From CALEAR01 sp035301485 (lineage in GTDB: Bacteria; Pseudomonadota; Gammaproteobacteria; Pseudomonadales; Alcanivoracaceae), in assembly GCA_035301485.1 (NCBI GenBank), contig DATGUF010000034.1, positions 1 to 64,000 on the forward strand: DNA of 64,000 bases, in the 5' to 3' direction. This document shows, piece after piece, positions 35,557 through 44,111 of this stretch. Below the pieces are notes generated by a model that did no database searches, had not been told where the DNA came from, and saw nothing but the letters and a program-made list of their open reading frames with translations. The translations under genes and the position numbers were made by a program. Every line of letters begins with the position of its first letter. Within the stretch, counting starts at the first letter, position 1.

Positions 35557-36707
35557 AACACCGCCTCCAACCGAGCTATATCGTCCCAACTTAAATCCGC
35601 ACGCAAACAAATGCGCACGCGGCCTTGGTTTTTAGGCACGGTGGGAGGCCGAATGGGTAATGCATATACGCCTTGCTCGCGAATGCGCGCTGCATGTGCC
35701 AACGTGCTAGCGTTATCACCATACACAATGGGCACAATATGGCTGTCGCCTGGGCACTGCCTGCCTTGCGCCACTAAGGCTTCGCGCAAATGTTGTGAAA
35801 TGGCTGCCAGATGCTCCCGCTCTTTCACCATGCCGCGCATGGCCTCGAACGCAAAACAGCCCCAAGCGGCATTAATAGGCGGCAACGCTGTGGAAAAGAT
35901 CAGCGAACGCGCACGGTTAATCAAAAACTCCCGCACCACAGGCGCAGTAATAACGAACCCACCCTGCGAGGCTAACGCTTTACCAAAAGTGCCTAGCAAA
36001 AAATCAATGTGCTCGATGCAACCATAGTGCTCTGCCAGCCCTAACCCGGTGGCACCAAACACCCCCACCGCATGGGCTTCATCCACATACAACATGGTAT
36101 TAGGGTAACGCTGCTTAAGCGCCACCAGCGCCGGCAAATCTGTGCTGTCACCATCCATGCTATACAAGCTTTCAACCACCACTAGCACGCGCTGCACCGC
36201 AGGGTCTTCTTGAGCTTGCGCTAGTTGCTGCTCTAGTTGCTCGAAATCCTGATGCGCAAACGTAGCACGCTGCGCCTTAGATAAACGAATGCCGTCAATC
36301 ATGCTGGCGTGGATCAATTCATCCGATAACACCAAAGTATTGGCATCACACAGCGCGGGTAAAATGCCCACATTCATGTGGTAGCCCGTATTAAACAACA
36401 AGCTAGAGCGGCCATAAGCACGGTTTAAACTTTCTTCTAATTGCTCATGAGCGGCAAAATGCCCCGTTAATAACCGCGAAGAAGAACTGCTTAAACGCTG
36501 GTTTTCGCCATCAAGTTGGGCATAAAAAGCCTGCACCAATTCTTCATTAGTGGCGATACCAAGGTAATCATTACTGCTCACATTCAACAGCTTACCTTGC
36601 TCGCCTTGCACCCACCGGCCACGCTGTTCAATCTCGCGAAACTGCCGGTGGTTATCAGCGGCTTTTAAATGCTCCACCGTTTCATGAAAATAAGCGTAAG
36701 CACTCAT
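35553..36707 (-). CDS. bioF: 8-amino-7-oxononanoate synthase BioF
   Basis: PLP enzyme joining pimeloyl thioester and alanine. The 384-residue protein has LLNVSSNDYLGIAT near residue 40, FNTGYHMNVG, LYVDEAHAVGVFGATG near residue 205, and the PLP Lys region LLGTFGKALASQGG near residue 238. GGAGG lies before ATG 36707, which overlaps the bioA stop (ATGA). Confidence 0.95.
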   Translation of the reverse strand: MSAYAYFHETVEHLKAADNHRQFREIEQRGRWVQGEQGKLLNVSSNDYLGIATNEELVQAFYAQLDGENQRLSSSSSRLLTGHFAAHEQLEESLNRAYGRSSLLFNTGYHMNVGILPALCDANTLVLSDELIHASMIDGIRLSKAQRATFAHQDFEQLEQQLAQAQEDPAVQRVLVVVESLYSMDGDSTDLPALVALKQRYPNTMLYVDEAHAVGVFGATGLGLAEHYGCIEHIDFLLGTFGKALASQGGFVITAPVVREFLINRARSLIFSTALPPINAAWGCFAFEAMRGMVKEREHLAAISQHLREALVAQGRQCPGDSHIVPIVYGDNASTLAHAARIREQGVYALPIRPPTVPKNQGRVRICLRADLSWDDIARLEAVL

Positions 36708-37987
36708 AAAGCCTCCACCACACAACGCATACCGTGCACCAACTGCGTTAACTCTTCTTCGCTAATAACATAGGGCGGCATAATATAAATAAGCTTACCG
36801 AAGGGGCGCAGCCAAATACCTTGCTCCACACACACCTCCATGGCTTTGTGCATATCCACCGGCTGCTCCATTTCAAGCACTCCCACAGCGCCTAGCACTC
36901 GTGCATCAGCCACACCCGGAAGCGCTTTTAAAGGCAGCAAAGTGCGGCGCAACTGCGCTTCAATACGCGCTACTTGGCCCTGCCAATCGTTTTCTTCTAA
37001 CAGGGTTAGCGAGCGCTGTGCCACCGCACACGCCAGCGGGTTAGCCATAAAAGTGGGCCCGTGCATAAAGGCGCCAGGCGCTTGCGAACTAATGGTATCT
37101 GCCACCTCATCGTTGGTGAGCACGGCGGCCAACGTCATGTAGCCACCGGTTAACGCTTTACCCAAACAGAGGATATCTGGCTCTACGCCCGCCCAATCGC
37201 AAGCAAACAACTTGCCCGTGCGGCCAAAACCCGTGGCAATCTCATCGGCGATCAGCAGCACATCGTAGGTATCACACAAGGCTGCCGCGCGCTCTAAATA
37301 ACGCGGGTGGTAGGCGCGCATACCGCCTGCCCCCTGCAAAATAGGCTCGAGCACTAAAGCTGCAATACTCTCATGGTGCTCCGCTAACAAGGCTTGCAAA
37401 GGCTCCATGGCTTCTTCGCGCCACGGCTCATCAAACGCCACCGCCGGTTGCGGTGCAAATAAACGCTGCGGCAAACTGCTGCCAAACAGCGCGTGCATGC
37501 CATTGTGCGGATCACACACCGACATGGCATTCCACGTGTCGCCGTGATAACCGCCTTCTAGCGCCACAAAATTTTGTTTACTCGGCACCCCTTTCGCAAA
37601 CCAATACTGCACCGCCATTTTCATGGCGGCTTCCATGGCCACCGAACCCGAATCGGCATAAAAAATACGAGTTAAGGAGGGTGCCGTTAAACGCAATAAG
37701 GTTTGCCCCAGTGCCACAGCTGGCTCATGGGTTAGGCCGCCAAACATAACGTGCGACACCTTATCTACTTGGTTTTTAATAGCTTGGTCTAATTCAGGAT
37801 GGCGGTACCCGTGCACCATGCACCACCAAGAAGCCATACCATCAATAAGCCGCTGGCCGTTCGTTAAGGTAAGCCAAACGCCTTCGGCTTCTGCTACTTG
37901 TAAGGTGGGAAGAGGATTATGCATGGAGGCATAAGGATGCCAGAGATGATGACGGTCAAAATCGTTGGTAAGTGATAACAAAGACAC
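36704..37987 (-). CDS. bioA: Adenosylmethionine-8-amino-7-oxononanoate aminotransferase BioA
   Basis: Converts KAPA to DAPA with SAM as amino donor. The 427-residue class III aminotransferase has HLWHPYASMHNPLP at the start, DGMASWWCMVHGYRHPEL, FYADSGSVAMEAAMKMA near residue 110, LIADEIATGFGRTGKLFAC near residue 245, and the PLP Lys in LCLGKALTGGYM near residue 275. It heads bioAFD. The 188-base upstream gap shows no clear BirA-type operator. Confidence 0.95.
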   Translation of the reverse strand: MSLLSLTNDFDRHHLWHPYASMHNPLPTLQVAEAEGVWLTLTNGQRLIDGMASWWCMVHGYRHPELDQAIKNQVDKVSHVMFGGLTHEPAVALGQTLLRLTAPSLTRIFYADSGSVAMEAAMKMAVQYWFAKGVPSKQNFVALEGGYHGDTWNAMSVCDPHNGMHALFGSSLPQRLFAPQPAVAFDEPWREEAMEPLQALLAEHHESIAALVLEPILQGAGGMRAYHPRYLERAAALCDTYDVLLIADEIATGFGRTGKLFACDWAGVEPDILCLGKALTGGYMTLAAVLTNDEVADTISSQAPGAFMHGPTFMANPLACAVAQRSLTLLEENDWQGQVARIEAQLRRTLLPLKALPGVADARVLGAVGVLEMEQPVDMHKAMEVCVEQGIWLRPFGKLIYIMPPYVISEEELTQLVHGMRCVVEAL

Positions 37988-38175
37988 AATTAAGCCCCTT
38001 AAGCTAAATACTTCATTGCCTTTTGCTTGGTAAAGGCTTGATCAAAACAAGGTTCGAGATTGATAGATTGCCAACGCAACCGCCACCTTCGAACTGTTAT
38101 TTTTGCAACAGAATGTTAGCGCACTAGGCGGAGGGCGTCAGGGAATAATGGTGTTTGCTACAGCAATGGGTAGGT

Positions 38176-38454
38176 TTATAGCCTGTTTTGTAGAGGGTGC
38201 CCCTTTTTCCAGCCTGCCCTATGTTCGTACTTGGTAAAATAAACTTTTAAATCGGCACGATGCTCATAGGATGTCCAAAACAGTTTGGTAGAAGCACGGT
38301 GATCTTGCTTCACGTAGTACCACAGCGCATCCGTTTTTGCGCGATGCTCATAGTCGGTCACATACACCACTAAATCGGCCCTGTGCTCCTGCTCTACCTT
38401 AAAAGCTTTTACCGTTGCACGATGCTCGTGAGTTTCCACATATATTTTGGCCAT
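38176..38454 (-). CDS. EHRA-repeat protein, probable DUF6150 / 7(1) septoil-knot family
   Basis: A 92-residue protein built of six short repeats, each a beta-strand-like pattern (KVYFTKY type) ending in EHRA or DHRA. The motifs recur at spacings of 13, 13, 15, 13 and 13 residues (first A at residue 13, last at 80), followed by GWKKGHPLQNRL. This pattern and length recall DUF6150 proteins, now predicted to form a 7(1) knotted beta fold. I rely on memory of that family, so the name is tentative. The ATG at 38454 follows AAGGAA. Function unknown; it stands alone. Confidence 0.65.
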   Translation of the reverse strand: MAKIYVETHEHRATVKAFKVEQEHRADLVVYVTDYEHRAKTDALWYYVKQDHRASTKLFWTSYEHRADLKVYFTKYEHRAGWKKGHPLQNRL

Positions 38455-38644
38455 TAACAATTCCTTTTGTGGTTTAATCAGTTGTTTTCAGAACAAATGA
38501 ACCTTAACCCTACAGATACTCCGTTAGGCTAACAGCCTGTGGAAAAAATTTCGGCAAATAATGCGCTTGCCTACTTGCTGAGCGGCGCTTCGGTTGCGGG
38601 CTAAACTAAAACTGGGCAAGATCTGAGGCTAATTAAATAATAAT

Positions 38645-39106
38645 TTGCAGAAACTAGCGCTACAAAAACAAAAAGAGGACATTGCCATCAACGAGAATGT
38701 TAATTCGCCCCACCCCCGCCGAAAACCCTGGGTTTTTATTGGTGTCACCGTCTCCCTATTAATACTGATGGGGCTTATATGGACGGCCATCCCTAAAGGC
38801 TTTAAGAGAACCCACGAACAGATAGGTACCGGCAAGCCCGCGTTGGTGTTTGTGTATGATCCAAACCTTGAAGTTAGCGCAGGCCAAGCCGACTACATGA
38901 ACGAGGCTCGCGACCAACTGAACAACCAAGTTTTCTTTCTCGTCGCCCAACCAAACACCCCAGAGGGTGATCAGTTTATCGCTAAACACCGTGCCATTCC
39001 GACGGAGCTCTTGCTGTTTGATGCATCTGGCAAGCTCATTAAAAGGCAGTTTGCTTTGCAAAATGCTGACGAACTCATCCAGTGGATTACGGCAGATACG
39101 CCTTAA
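38645..39106 (+). CDS. Membrane-anchored thioredoxin-fold-like protein without CxxC
   Basis: A reading frame of up to 153 residues with a charged N-terminus, one membrane segment (VFIGVTVSLLILMGLIW) and a periplasmic domain. The domain's ALVFVYDP, VFFLVAQPNTPEGDQF and IPTELLLFDASGKLI suggest a thioredoxin-like fold with the cis-Pro region kept. No CxxC pair is present. There is no ATG before the membrane segment; TTG 38645 or a near-cognate ATT at 38681 after AGAGGA are the possible starts. Function unknown. Confidence 0.6.
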   Translation: MQKLALQKQKEDIAINENVNSPHPRRKPWVFIGVTVSLLILMGLIWTAIPKGFKRTHEQIGTGKPALVFVYDPNLEVSAGQADYMNEARDQLNNQVFFLVAQPNTPEGDQFIAKHRAIPTELLLFDASGKLIKRQFALQNADELIQWITADTP

Positions 39107-39218
39107 CTTGAAAGCCAAACCATCATCGCCGCGTATCCCGGCAGCCATTTGCTCCCTTGTATAGAAATGCGGGGGCGTTCCTGCCCCCTTGCCTCGCTAA
39201 CGCTGTAATACTAAGGCG

Positions 39219-40472
39219 CTAAAGCGTCGCCGAGCGCCGAAAGGCGCCACGCAACGCCATAGCCAGCAGCAACACTGCCACCCCGCCACCAGCAATAAAA
39301 AAGGCCACTGCGTTCCAGCCCAACGCCGCCACCAAGGTGCCCACGGTCACTGGGCCAATGAGCTGCCCTAAGTTATTACCTTGCATAACTAGCCCGAATG
39401 ACACGGGCGCCAGCCGCGCGCTGGAGGTGAGTGTTGGTATACCGCCCATAATGATCGCTGGGATCAAACCACCAAAACCTGAAAAAACAACACAAGCAGC
39501 AAACACCGCTACATTAGGCAGCAAAGGCAGAAAAATGCCCAGCCCCATAACACCCATAATGGCGCTTGCCACAGCAATGATCTTCCATTGAGCAACGCCG
39601 CGCTCACGCAGCACACCTGCCGCTAAGTTACCGATAATATTGGCGCCAATCGCAGCAGCCGTTAGCACACTGGCCAACGCTGCCGATACCCCCATTCGTT
39701 CTTCCAACAACACCGGCAAAAAGCTGAACAAAGCGAAAAACAACAGGGTATACAGCCCAAACGTTATGGCGAGCAGCAACGGCCCACCCGCCTTAAGCGT
39801 CTGCATAGTGTCATCAGCAAGGCCAGACCACGACCACTTAGCCTGCATGATCACACCTTGGCTAACGGTGCGCACCAGCACCAGAGCCACTAACGCGGCC
39901 AACGCCGCATTGGCAAACCACAAACCACGCCAACCTACTAATAACGGGCCTATGAGAAGCGCCATGGCCATGCCAGCTGGCATAAAACAGCTCCAAATAG
40001 CAAAAGCACGATCGCGTTCATGGGGTGCAACAATGCGCCTTAGAAGATCGGGCGCTGCAATAATAATCAGCAAAAACCCCAGCCCTTCCACCACTCTTGT
40101 CGCCAATAGCAAGGGATAACCGCCGGCAAAGCCACCCGCCAAGCTGCCGAAAACAATCGCCCACAACCCTAACAGCAAAATGCGCCGATCTCCGAAACGG
40201 CTAACTGCAGCACCCGTTAAAATACCGCCTAACACGCCCAACACGGAAAAAATAGACAGCACCCAACCCGCTGCACTTAGGCTCAAACCAAGATCGGCGC
40301 GCAATAGCGGCACGGCAACGATCACTTTACCCACTTGTAGCGCCGCTATAATGCCAGCCGCCACCACCATGGCCACCGCGAGCCAGTGGGTTGTAAAAGC
40401 AGGTTCGTCCTTCATGGTTACAGACGAAGACGAATCGCTAAAAGCGCTTTTCATTGTTTCAACATTACTCAT
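39219..40472 (-). CDS. Major facilitator superfamily transporter
   Basis: A 417-residue protein with about 12 hydrophobic segments. The MFS loop 2-3 signature is visible as SRFGDRRILLLG near residue 95, and a long cytoplasmic loop (about residues 205-225) divides the two halves. The N-terminal 35 residues are Ser-rich and polar. The ATG at 40472 follows GGAAG. Substrate unknown; cyanate- or drug-transporter-like subfamilies share this look. Confidence 0.85.
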   Translation of the reverse strand: MSNVETMKSAFSDSSSSVTMKDEPAFTTHWLAVAMVVAAGIIAALQVGKVIVAVPLLRADLGLSLSAAGWVLSIFSVLGVLGGILTGAAVSRFGDRRILLLGLWAIVFGSLAGGFAGGYPLLLATRVVEGLGFLLIIIAAPDLLRRIVAPHERDRAFAIWSCFMPAGMAMALLIGPLLVGWRGLWFANAALAALVALVLVRTVSQGVIMQAKWSWSGLADDTMQTLKAGGPLLLAITFGLYTLLFFALFSFLPVLLEERMGVSAALASVLTAAAIGANIIGNLAAGVLRERGVAQWKIIAVASAIMGVMGLGIFLPLLPNVAVFAACVVFSGFGGLIPAIIMGGIPTLTSSARLAPVSFGLVMQGNNLGQLIGPVTVGTLVAALGWNAVAFFIAGGGVAVLLLAMALRGAFRRSATL

Positions 40473-40534
40473 AATGGCTTCCAAAATCTGTGAATTTTAT
40501 GCAACACCGAGACGTGTTATTCACAGAGGAGTAT

Positions 40535-40633
40535 ATGGCTAACCAACAATTCTGGCAGGAGGTAAACGGTTGCCCCACCACTTCACGATTAAAACTGCCA
40601 TCACCTTTAACCCATGAAATCCACAACCCTTAA
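40535..40633 (+). CDS. Possible 32-residue small protein
   Basis: An ATG after a strong AGAGGAG opens a 32-codon frame (MANQQFWQEVNGCPTTSRLK onward) ending in TAA, inside the 314-base gap between the MFS and urea transporter genes. Nothing else occupies the gap except a TTGACA at 40724-40729 that could be a -35 box. It may be a genuine small protein or the leftover start of a lost gene. Confidence 0.25.
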   Translation: MANQQFWQEVNGCPTTSRLKLPSPLTHEIHNP

Positions 40634-40798
40634 CCAATTGATACTACTACAAAGCCCCATCAACCAGCGTTCATTGAACGCCGCCGAGGAGCAACATAAG
40701 AGTACTAACTTGGCATTAACTTATTGACAAGCTTTTCAGCGCATAACACACTTCGCACAGCGACGGCATCAGGCACGCGCACTACACAGAGCCCCCTT

Positions 40799-41821
40799 AT
40801 GGAATCCTTCAATTCTCGCTCTTCATTCGCAGCTCTTACGAAAATATTTGCAGCCACTGGCATAACCCCACCAAACGATCTTACGCCACATGTTCTTGCC
40901 AGCTTTGTGGGCTTCGTATTACGAGGGATTGGCCAAGTGATGCTGCAAAACAACAGCTACACGGGCTTATTATTTTTAATTGGGATTTTCTATCACTCAG
41001 CCACTCTTGGGTGTGCAGCACTCTTAGGCGGCGTAGCAAGCACCTTAACAGCGGTGTTACTGAATGCGGAACGCTCACACATCAGCGCCGGATTATTTGG
41101 TTTTAACGGAGTGTTGGTGGGCATTGCCCTGCTCTATTTTCTGGAGCCGAACAGCCTAACCTGGGGCTACGTCATTATTGCTGCTGCCTGCTCAACCATT
41201 ATTATGTCGGCGCTGCTAAATTTGCTCAGCACTTGGAACCTCCCAGCCCTGACTGCACCCTTCGTGATTACCACACTGTTATTTATCTTGGCGAGCGCGC
41301 GTTTCGGCAGGCTAGCATCAACCGATATTCTACCCACAGCAGGATTACCCACCGCTGCTACCGTTGAAGGAGTGGTCACCTTTTCCACCTTAATGGAAGG
41401 CTTGTTTAATGGTGTGGCGCAGGTGTTTTTCCAGGGCAGCCTGATCACTGGCATCATTTTTGCCATAGGTTTATTGGTCAGCTCGCGGCTGGCTTTTGCG
41501 GCGGCTTTATTTGGCTCTTTTATTGGCATGCTCGTTGCTTGGGGCATGGGGGCTGATGAAGTAGCCATTCGTGCAGGTGCTTTTGGTTTTAACTGTGTGC
41601 TAACCGCCATTGTTTTTGCTGAGCTCGCTATGAAAAACACGGCGTCTTTTATCTATGCAACGCTCGCTGTGGTGGCAACCGCCGTGGTGTTTGCAGCCAT
41701 GTCTGCCGCCTTAGAACCTCTCGGCATGCCAGCGCTAACTTCTCCATTTGTGTTGGTGGTGTGGCTTTTCTTATTGGCCGGGCCGCAATTTAAACAACTT
41801 AAACCACCAGAATCGTCATAG
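40799..41821 (+). CDS. Urea transporter (UT/Yut family)
   Basis: A 340-residue membrane protein with two homologous halves of about five segments each. The urea-channel motif recurs as GLFGFNGVLVGIAL near residue 100 and AGAFGFNCVLTAIVF near residue 262, and LTAPFVITT and LTSPFVLVV mark the pore loops. The ATG at 40799 is chosen as the family start although its ribosome site is weak. It is followed 26 bases later by a membrane-anchored FAH-fold protein; no urease genes are in the window. Confidence 0.85.
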   Translation: MESFNSRSSFAALTKIFAATGITPPNDLTPHVLASFVGFVLRGIGQVMLQNNSYTGLLFLIGIFYHSATLGCAALLGGVASTLTAVLLNAERSHISAGLFGFNGVLVGIALLYFLEPNSLTWGYVIIAAACSTIIMSALLNLLSTWNLPALTAPFVITTLLFILASARFGRLASTDILPTAGLPTAATVEGVVTFSTLMEGLFNGVAQVFFQGSLITGIIFAIGLLVSSRLAFAAALFGSFIGMLVAWGMGADEVAIRAGAFGFNCVLTAIVFAELAMKNTASFIYATLAVVATAVVFAAMSAALEPLGMPALTSPFVLVVWLFLLAGPQFKQLKPPESS

Positions 41822-41847
41822 TACAGGGGCCTTTAAGGACAGTTTTC

Positions 41848-43053
41848 ATGCAAAAAATACTCTTGCTAGCCGTTTTGGTATTGCTGTTTATTCCTCTTGT
41901 TATTGCGGGGCTTTGTTTTTTTAGCCCTACCACAAAAGGCAACACAGCAACCTTTGAAGACCAGCCACTCGCACAGCGTATTTTGCCGCTAACATCGGCC
42001 TTAACGTTGGCACAAATTAAAAAAGAAGATGGCAACATCACCACCTTGCTAGTGGTGAAGCATGAAGGTGAAACACTGCAAGCGGTGGACCTAGCCGACA
42101 TAGGCGCCGCACACAACACCGACATATTTGCAGCCACTGCCCACCTAACATTACCAACATTAATAGAAGCCGCCGCCAACGAAACACTTGTGCAGCGCTA
42201 TGAGATAAAAGCCTTGCTGCCATCTGGGGGGCACTTTGACCGCCATGTGGCCACGGGCACCAATTTTATCGACCACGCTTCTGAAACAAACAGCCACCAA
42301 GTGTTTAACTTTCCTAAATTTGGGCAAGCAACACCGGCCCGAACCACAGTAGCGGGCATACCAGATGGGCTGCTCGATTTCGAAGTGGAGTTTTGTGTTC
42401 GTTTTGACCGCGACATTCGTTCAGCGGAAGATTTTGACGCAGCCCGGAAAGCGTTTTTCCTCTGTGCCGACTTCACCAACCGCGTTACCCTTGTGCGCTT
42501 GATAGACCCAAACAACTACAACTCTGGCTCTGGTTTTAGCGACGCCAAAAGCGGCCCAGGCTTTTTCCCCACAGGGCCTTTTGTAGTTATTCCCAACGAT
42601 TGGCAGCGCTTTATTGCTAACGAAAGAATGACAACCCGCGTTAACGGCACGGCGAGGCAGGATGCACGCGGCAGCCAGATGATGCTGGATTTCAGGCAAT
42701 TAGTAGAAAGAGTGTTAGATAGCAGCCAACACCCCAAAGAATATTTATACCAAGGCAACAAAACGCCACTGCTGCTAAATGGCGTAATTCCTAAAGGCGC
42801 GGCTTTAATGTCGGGCACTTCTGCAGGGGTTATTTTTACGCCCCCCACCCTTTGCGACAAACTTGCCGGCGTGGGCTCCGCTATTGTGCATGGGCAAGCC
42901 ACAAGCCGTAACGCTGTGGTAGCTGCCGTTAAAGAGCACTTCTTACAGAGCCAAATTAAATCTGGCCACTTCCTTCAAGTGGGCGATGTTATTGAGTACG
43001 GCTCTAGCTCCATGGGGGATATACGTGTGGAAGTGAGGGCGCCTGGTTCGTAA
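41848..43053 (+). CDS. Membrane-anchored fumarylacetoacetate hydrolase-fold protein
   Basis: A 401-residue protein with an N-terminal membrane segment (ILLLAVLVLLFIPLVIAGL), so the catalytic part probably faces the periplasm. The C-terminal half shows FAH-fold landmarks: FEVEFCVRFDRDIR near residue 180, LMSGTSAGVIFTPP near residue 330, and the closing VGDVIEYGSSSMGDIRVEV. FAH-family enzymes are normally cytosolic and metal-dependent, so export is unusual. AAGGA precedes the ATG, and it sits in an apparent operon with the urea transporter, hinting at a ureido-type substrate. Confidence 0.7.
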   Translation: MQKILLLAVLVLLFIPLVIAGLCFFSPTTKGNTATFEDQPLAQRILPLTSALTLAQIKKEDGNITTLLVVKHEGETLQAVDLADIGAAHNTDIFAATAHLTLPTLIEAAANETLVQRYEIKALLPSGGHFDRHVATGTNFIDHASETNSHQVFNFPKFGQATPARTTVAGIPDGLLDFEVEFCVRFDRDIRSAEDFDAARKAFFLCADFTNRVTLVRLIDPNNYNSGSGFSDAKSGPGFFPTGPFVVIPNDWQRFIANERMTTRVNGTARQDARGSQMMLDFRQLVERVLDSSQHPKEYLYQGNKTPLLLNGVIPKGAALMSGTSAGVIFTPPTLCDKLAGVGSAIVHGQATSRNAVVAAVKEHFLQSQIKSGHFLQVGDVIEYGSSSMGDIRVEVRAPGS

Positions 43054-43136
43054 CACTCGCTTTACACTGCAAAACAGATGCACTTAAAGCAGGTTTTGCC
43101 ACCACTTAAGCGCTTATAACTCGCCGTAGATAGCAC

Positions 43137-43164
43137 TTACAGGGGGTGCCATTTTGTGTATAAT
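43137..43164 (+). promoter_or_regulatory. Promoter of the tRNA-Arg gene
   Basis: TTACAG, a 16-base spacer, and a consensus TATAAT (43159-43164), followed by a GC-rich discriminator GCGCGCC typical of stringently controlled stable-RNA promoters. The broken tRNA begins about 100 bases downstream. Now it reads into the island. Confidence 0.75.
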
Positions 43165-43265
43165 GCGCGCCACGCACCAGCTGCCTAGCGGAATGGGCCA
43201 CTGCCATCGGAGAGCAAAGGCCATATGGAAGTTGGTCGCGTAAGGTTGAGGTCATAATTTGTAAA

Positions 43266-43307
43266 GCACCCATAGCTCAGTTGGATAGAGCGTTGCCCTC
43301 CGAAGGC
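43266..43307 (+). pseudogene. 5' half of tRNA-Arg(CCG), truncated in the anticodon stem
   Basis: The sequence follows tRNA-Arg closely: acceptor strand GCACCCA, TA, D-stem GCTC, D-loop AGTTGGATA, GAGC, G, anticodon stem TTGCC and loop CTCCGAA with anticodon CCG. After GGC it leaves the tRNA; no variable loop, T-arm (no GGTTCGA) or 3' acceptor strand follows. This marks the left end of an island inserted into the gene. Confidence 0.85.
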
Positions 43308-43317
43308 GGTACCGCCT
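43304..43317. other. 14-bp palindrome at the tRNA/island junction, candidate attachment core
   Basis: AGGCGGT-ACCGCCT is a perfect palindrome that begins in the tRNA anticodon stem and ends in island DNA. Tyrosine recombinases often cross over at anticodon stems, so this is the likely attL core. The sequence from 43318 to 43544 is AT-rich and holds no gene, only the promoter region of the recombinase operon. Confidence 0.55.
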
Positions 43318-43544
43318 AATTTCTCTAAAATATCTTATCCTGCACTAATCTACATCCTATTATATATCAAAGCTTTAAGAGCATTTTTTCCTATGCGCCA
43401 TTAATGCGCATTTATGCCATTTTAAACAATTTAAGCAGGCCACTATTAAATTTTGTCACAATGGAGTGGTTACAATAGCAACCACTTTTGACTACCGCCC
43501 AAGCTAATTGCATACTCTAAATCGAGTTTTAGGAGGCGATTTAA

Positions 43545-44111
43545 ATGGCTGGCGCGTATGCTTCTATAGCAATTAAACATCTAGTTCCACACCCTGATAT
43601 CAAACAAATATTGGCTAAATCTTTGGCCACTTATCGTCCTGAAAATTACTCTTTTTTGAGTGATGAAATGCTGTTGCTGATGCAAAAAAGCAGGCCTATT
43701 CATGCCATAAAAAACAACGATAATTGCGCTGTTTTTTTCGCAGGATGGGAGCTACTTAGTGAGCTAAGACACAGAAATATTGAAACTGCTTGGGTTGTCG
43801 TGCATGAAAAAGAGCCGGAGAAAATTGAGTTATGGGCGCTACAAAACGAGCTCGGCCAAGCTCTTTATATACGAGAAAACTCCAGTCTTAAACGTCAATA
43901 CTTTTATGATCTACTCAACAACAGCAAACCACTTTGGAAGGAGATTTTCGCCCGGCCTAAACCAAGATCAGTTGTTGCGGCCTTGCAGAGACTATGTGAT
44001 TTAAGCCGTGGAGAAGCTCGAGGTGTTAAAACAAAGAGCACTCCTAAAGAGTCACCACCGAGCCCATTAGAGCTCTTATTAGCAGCTGAACAGGGAGCAG
44101 GTAATGATTAA
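43545..44111 (+). CDS. First protein of the recombinase trio, unrecognised (weakly ParB-like)
   Basis: A 188-residue protein preceded by a strong AGGAGG. Its middle (NNDNCAVFFAGWELLSELRHRNIETAWVVVHE) has the feel of the ParB N-terminal fold, but this is only a resemblance. The C-terminus is low-complexity (KSTPKESPPSPLELL). It overlaps the next gene by 8 bases, so the three genes are made together. In Gamma-Mobile-Trio elements a small protein accompanies large recombinases; assignment to a named Gmt protein needs a profile search. Confidence 0.6.
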   Translation: MAGAYASIAIKHLVPHPDIKQILAKSLATYRPENYSFLSDEMLLLMQKSRPIHAIKNNDNCAVFFAGWELLSELRHRNIETAWVVVHEKEPEKIELWALQNELGQALYIRENSSLKRQYFYDLLNNSKPLWKEIFARPKPRSVVAALQRLCDLSRGEARGVKTKSTPKESPPSPLELLLAAEQGAGND

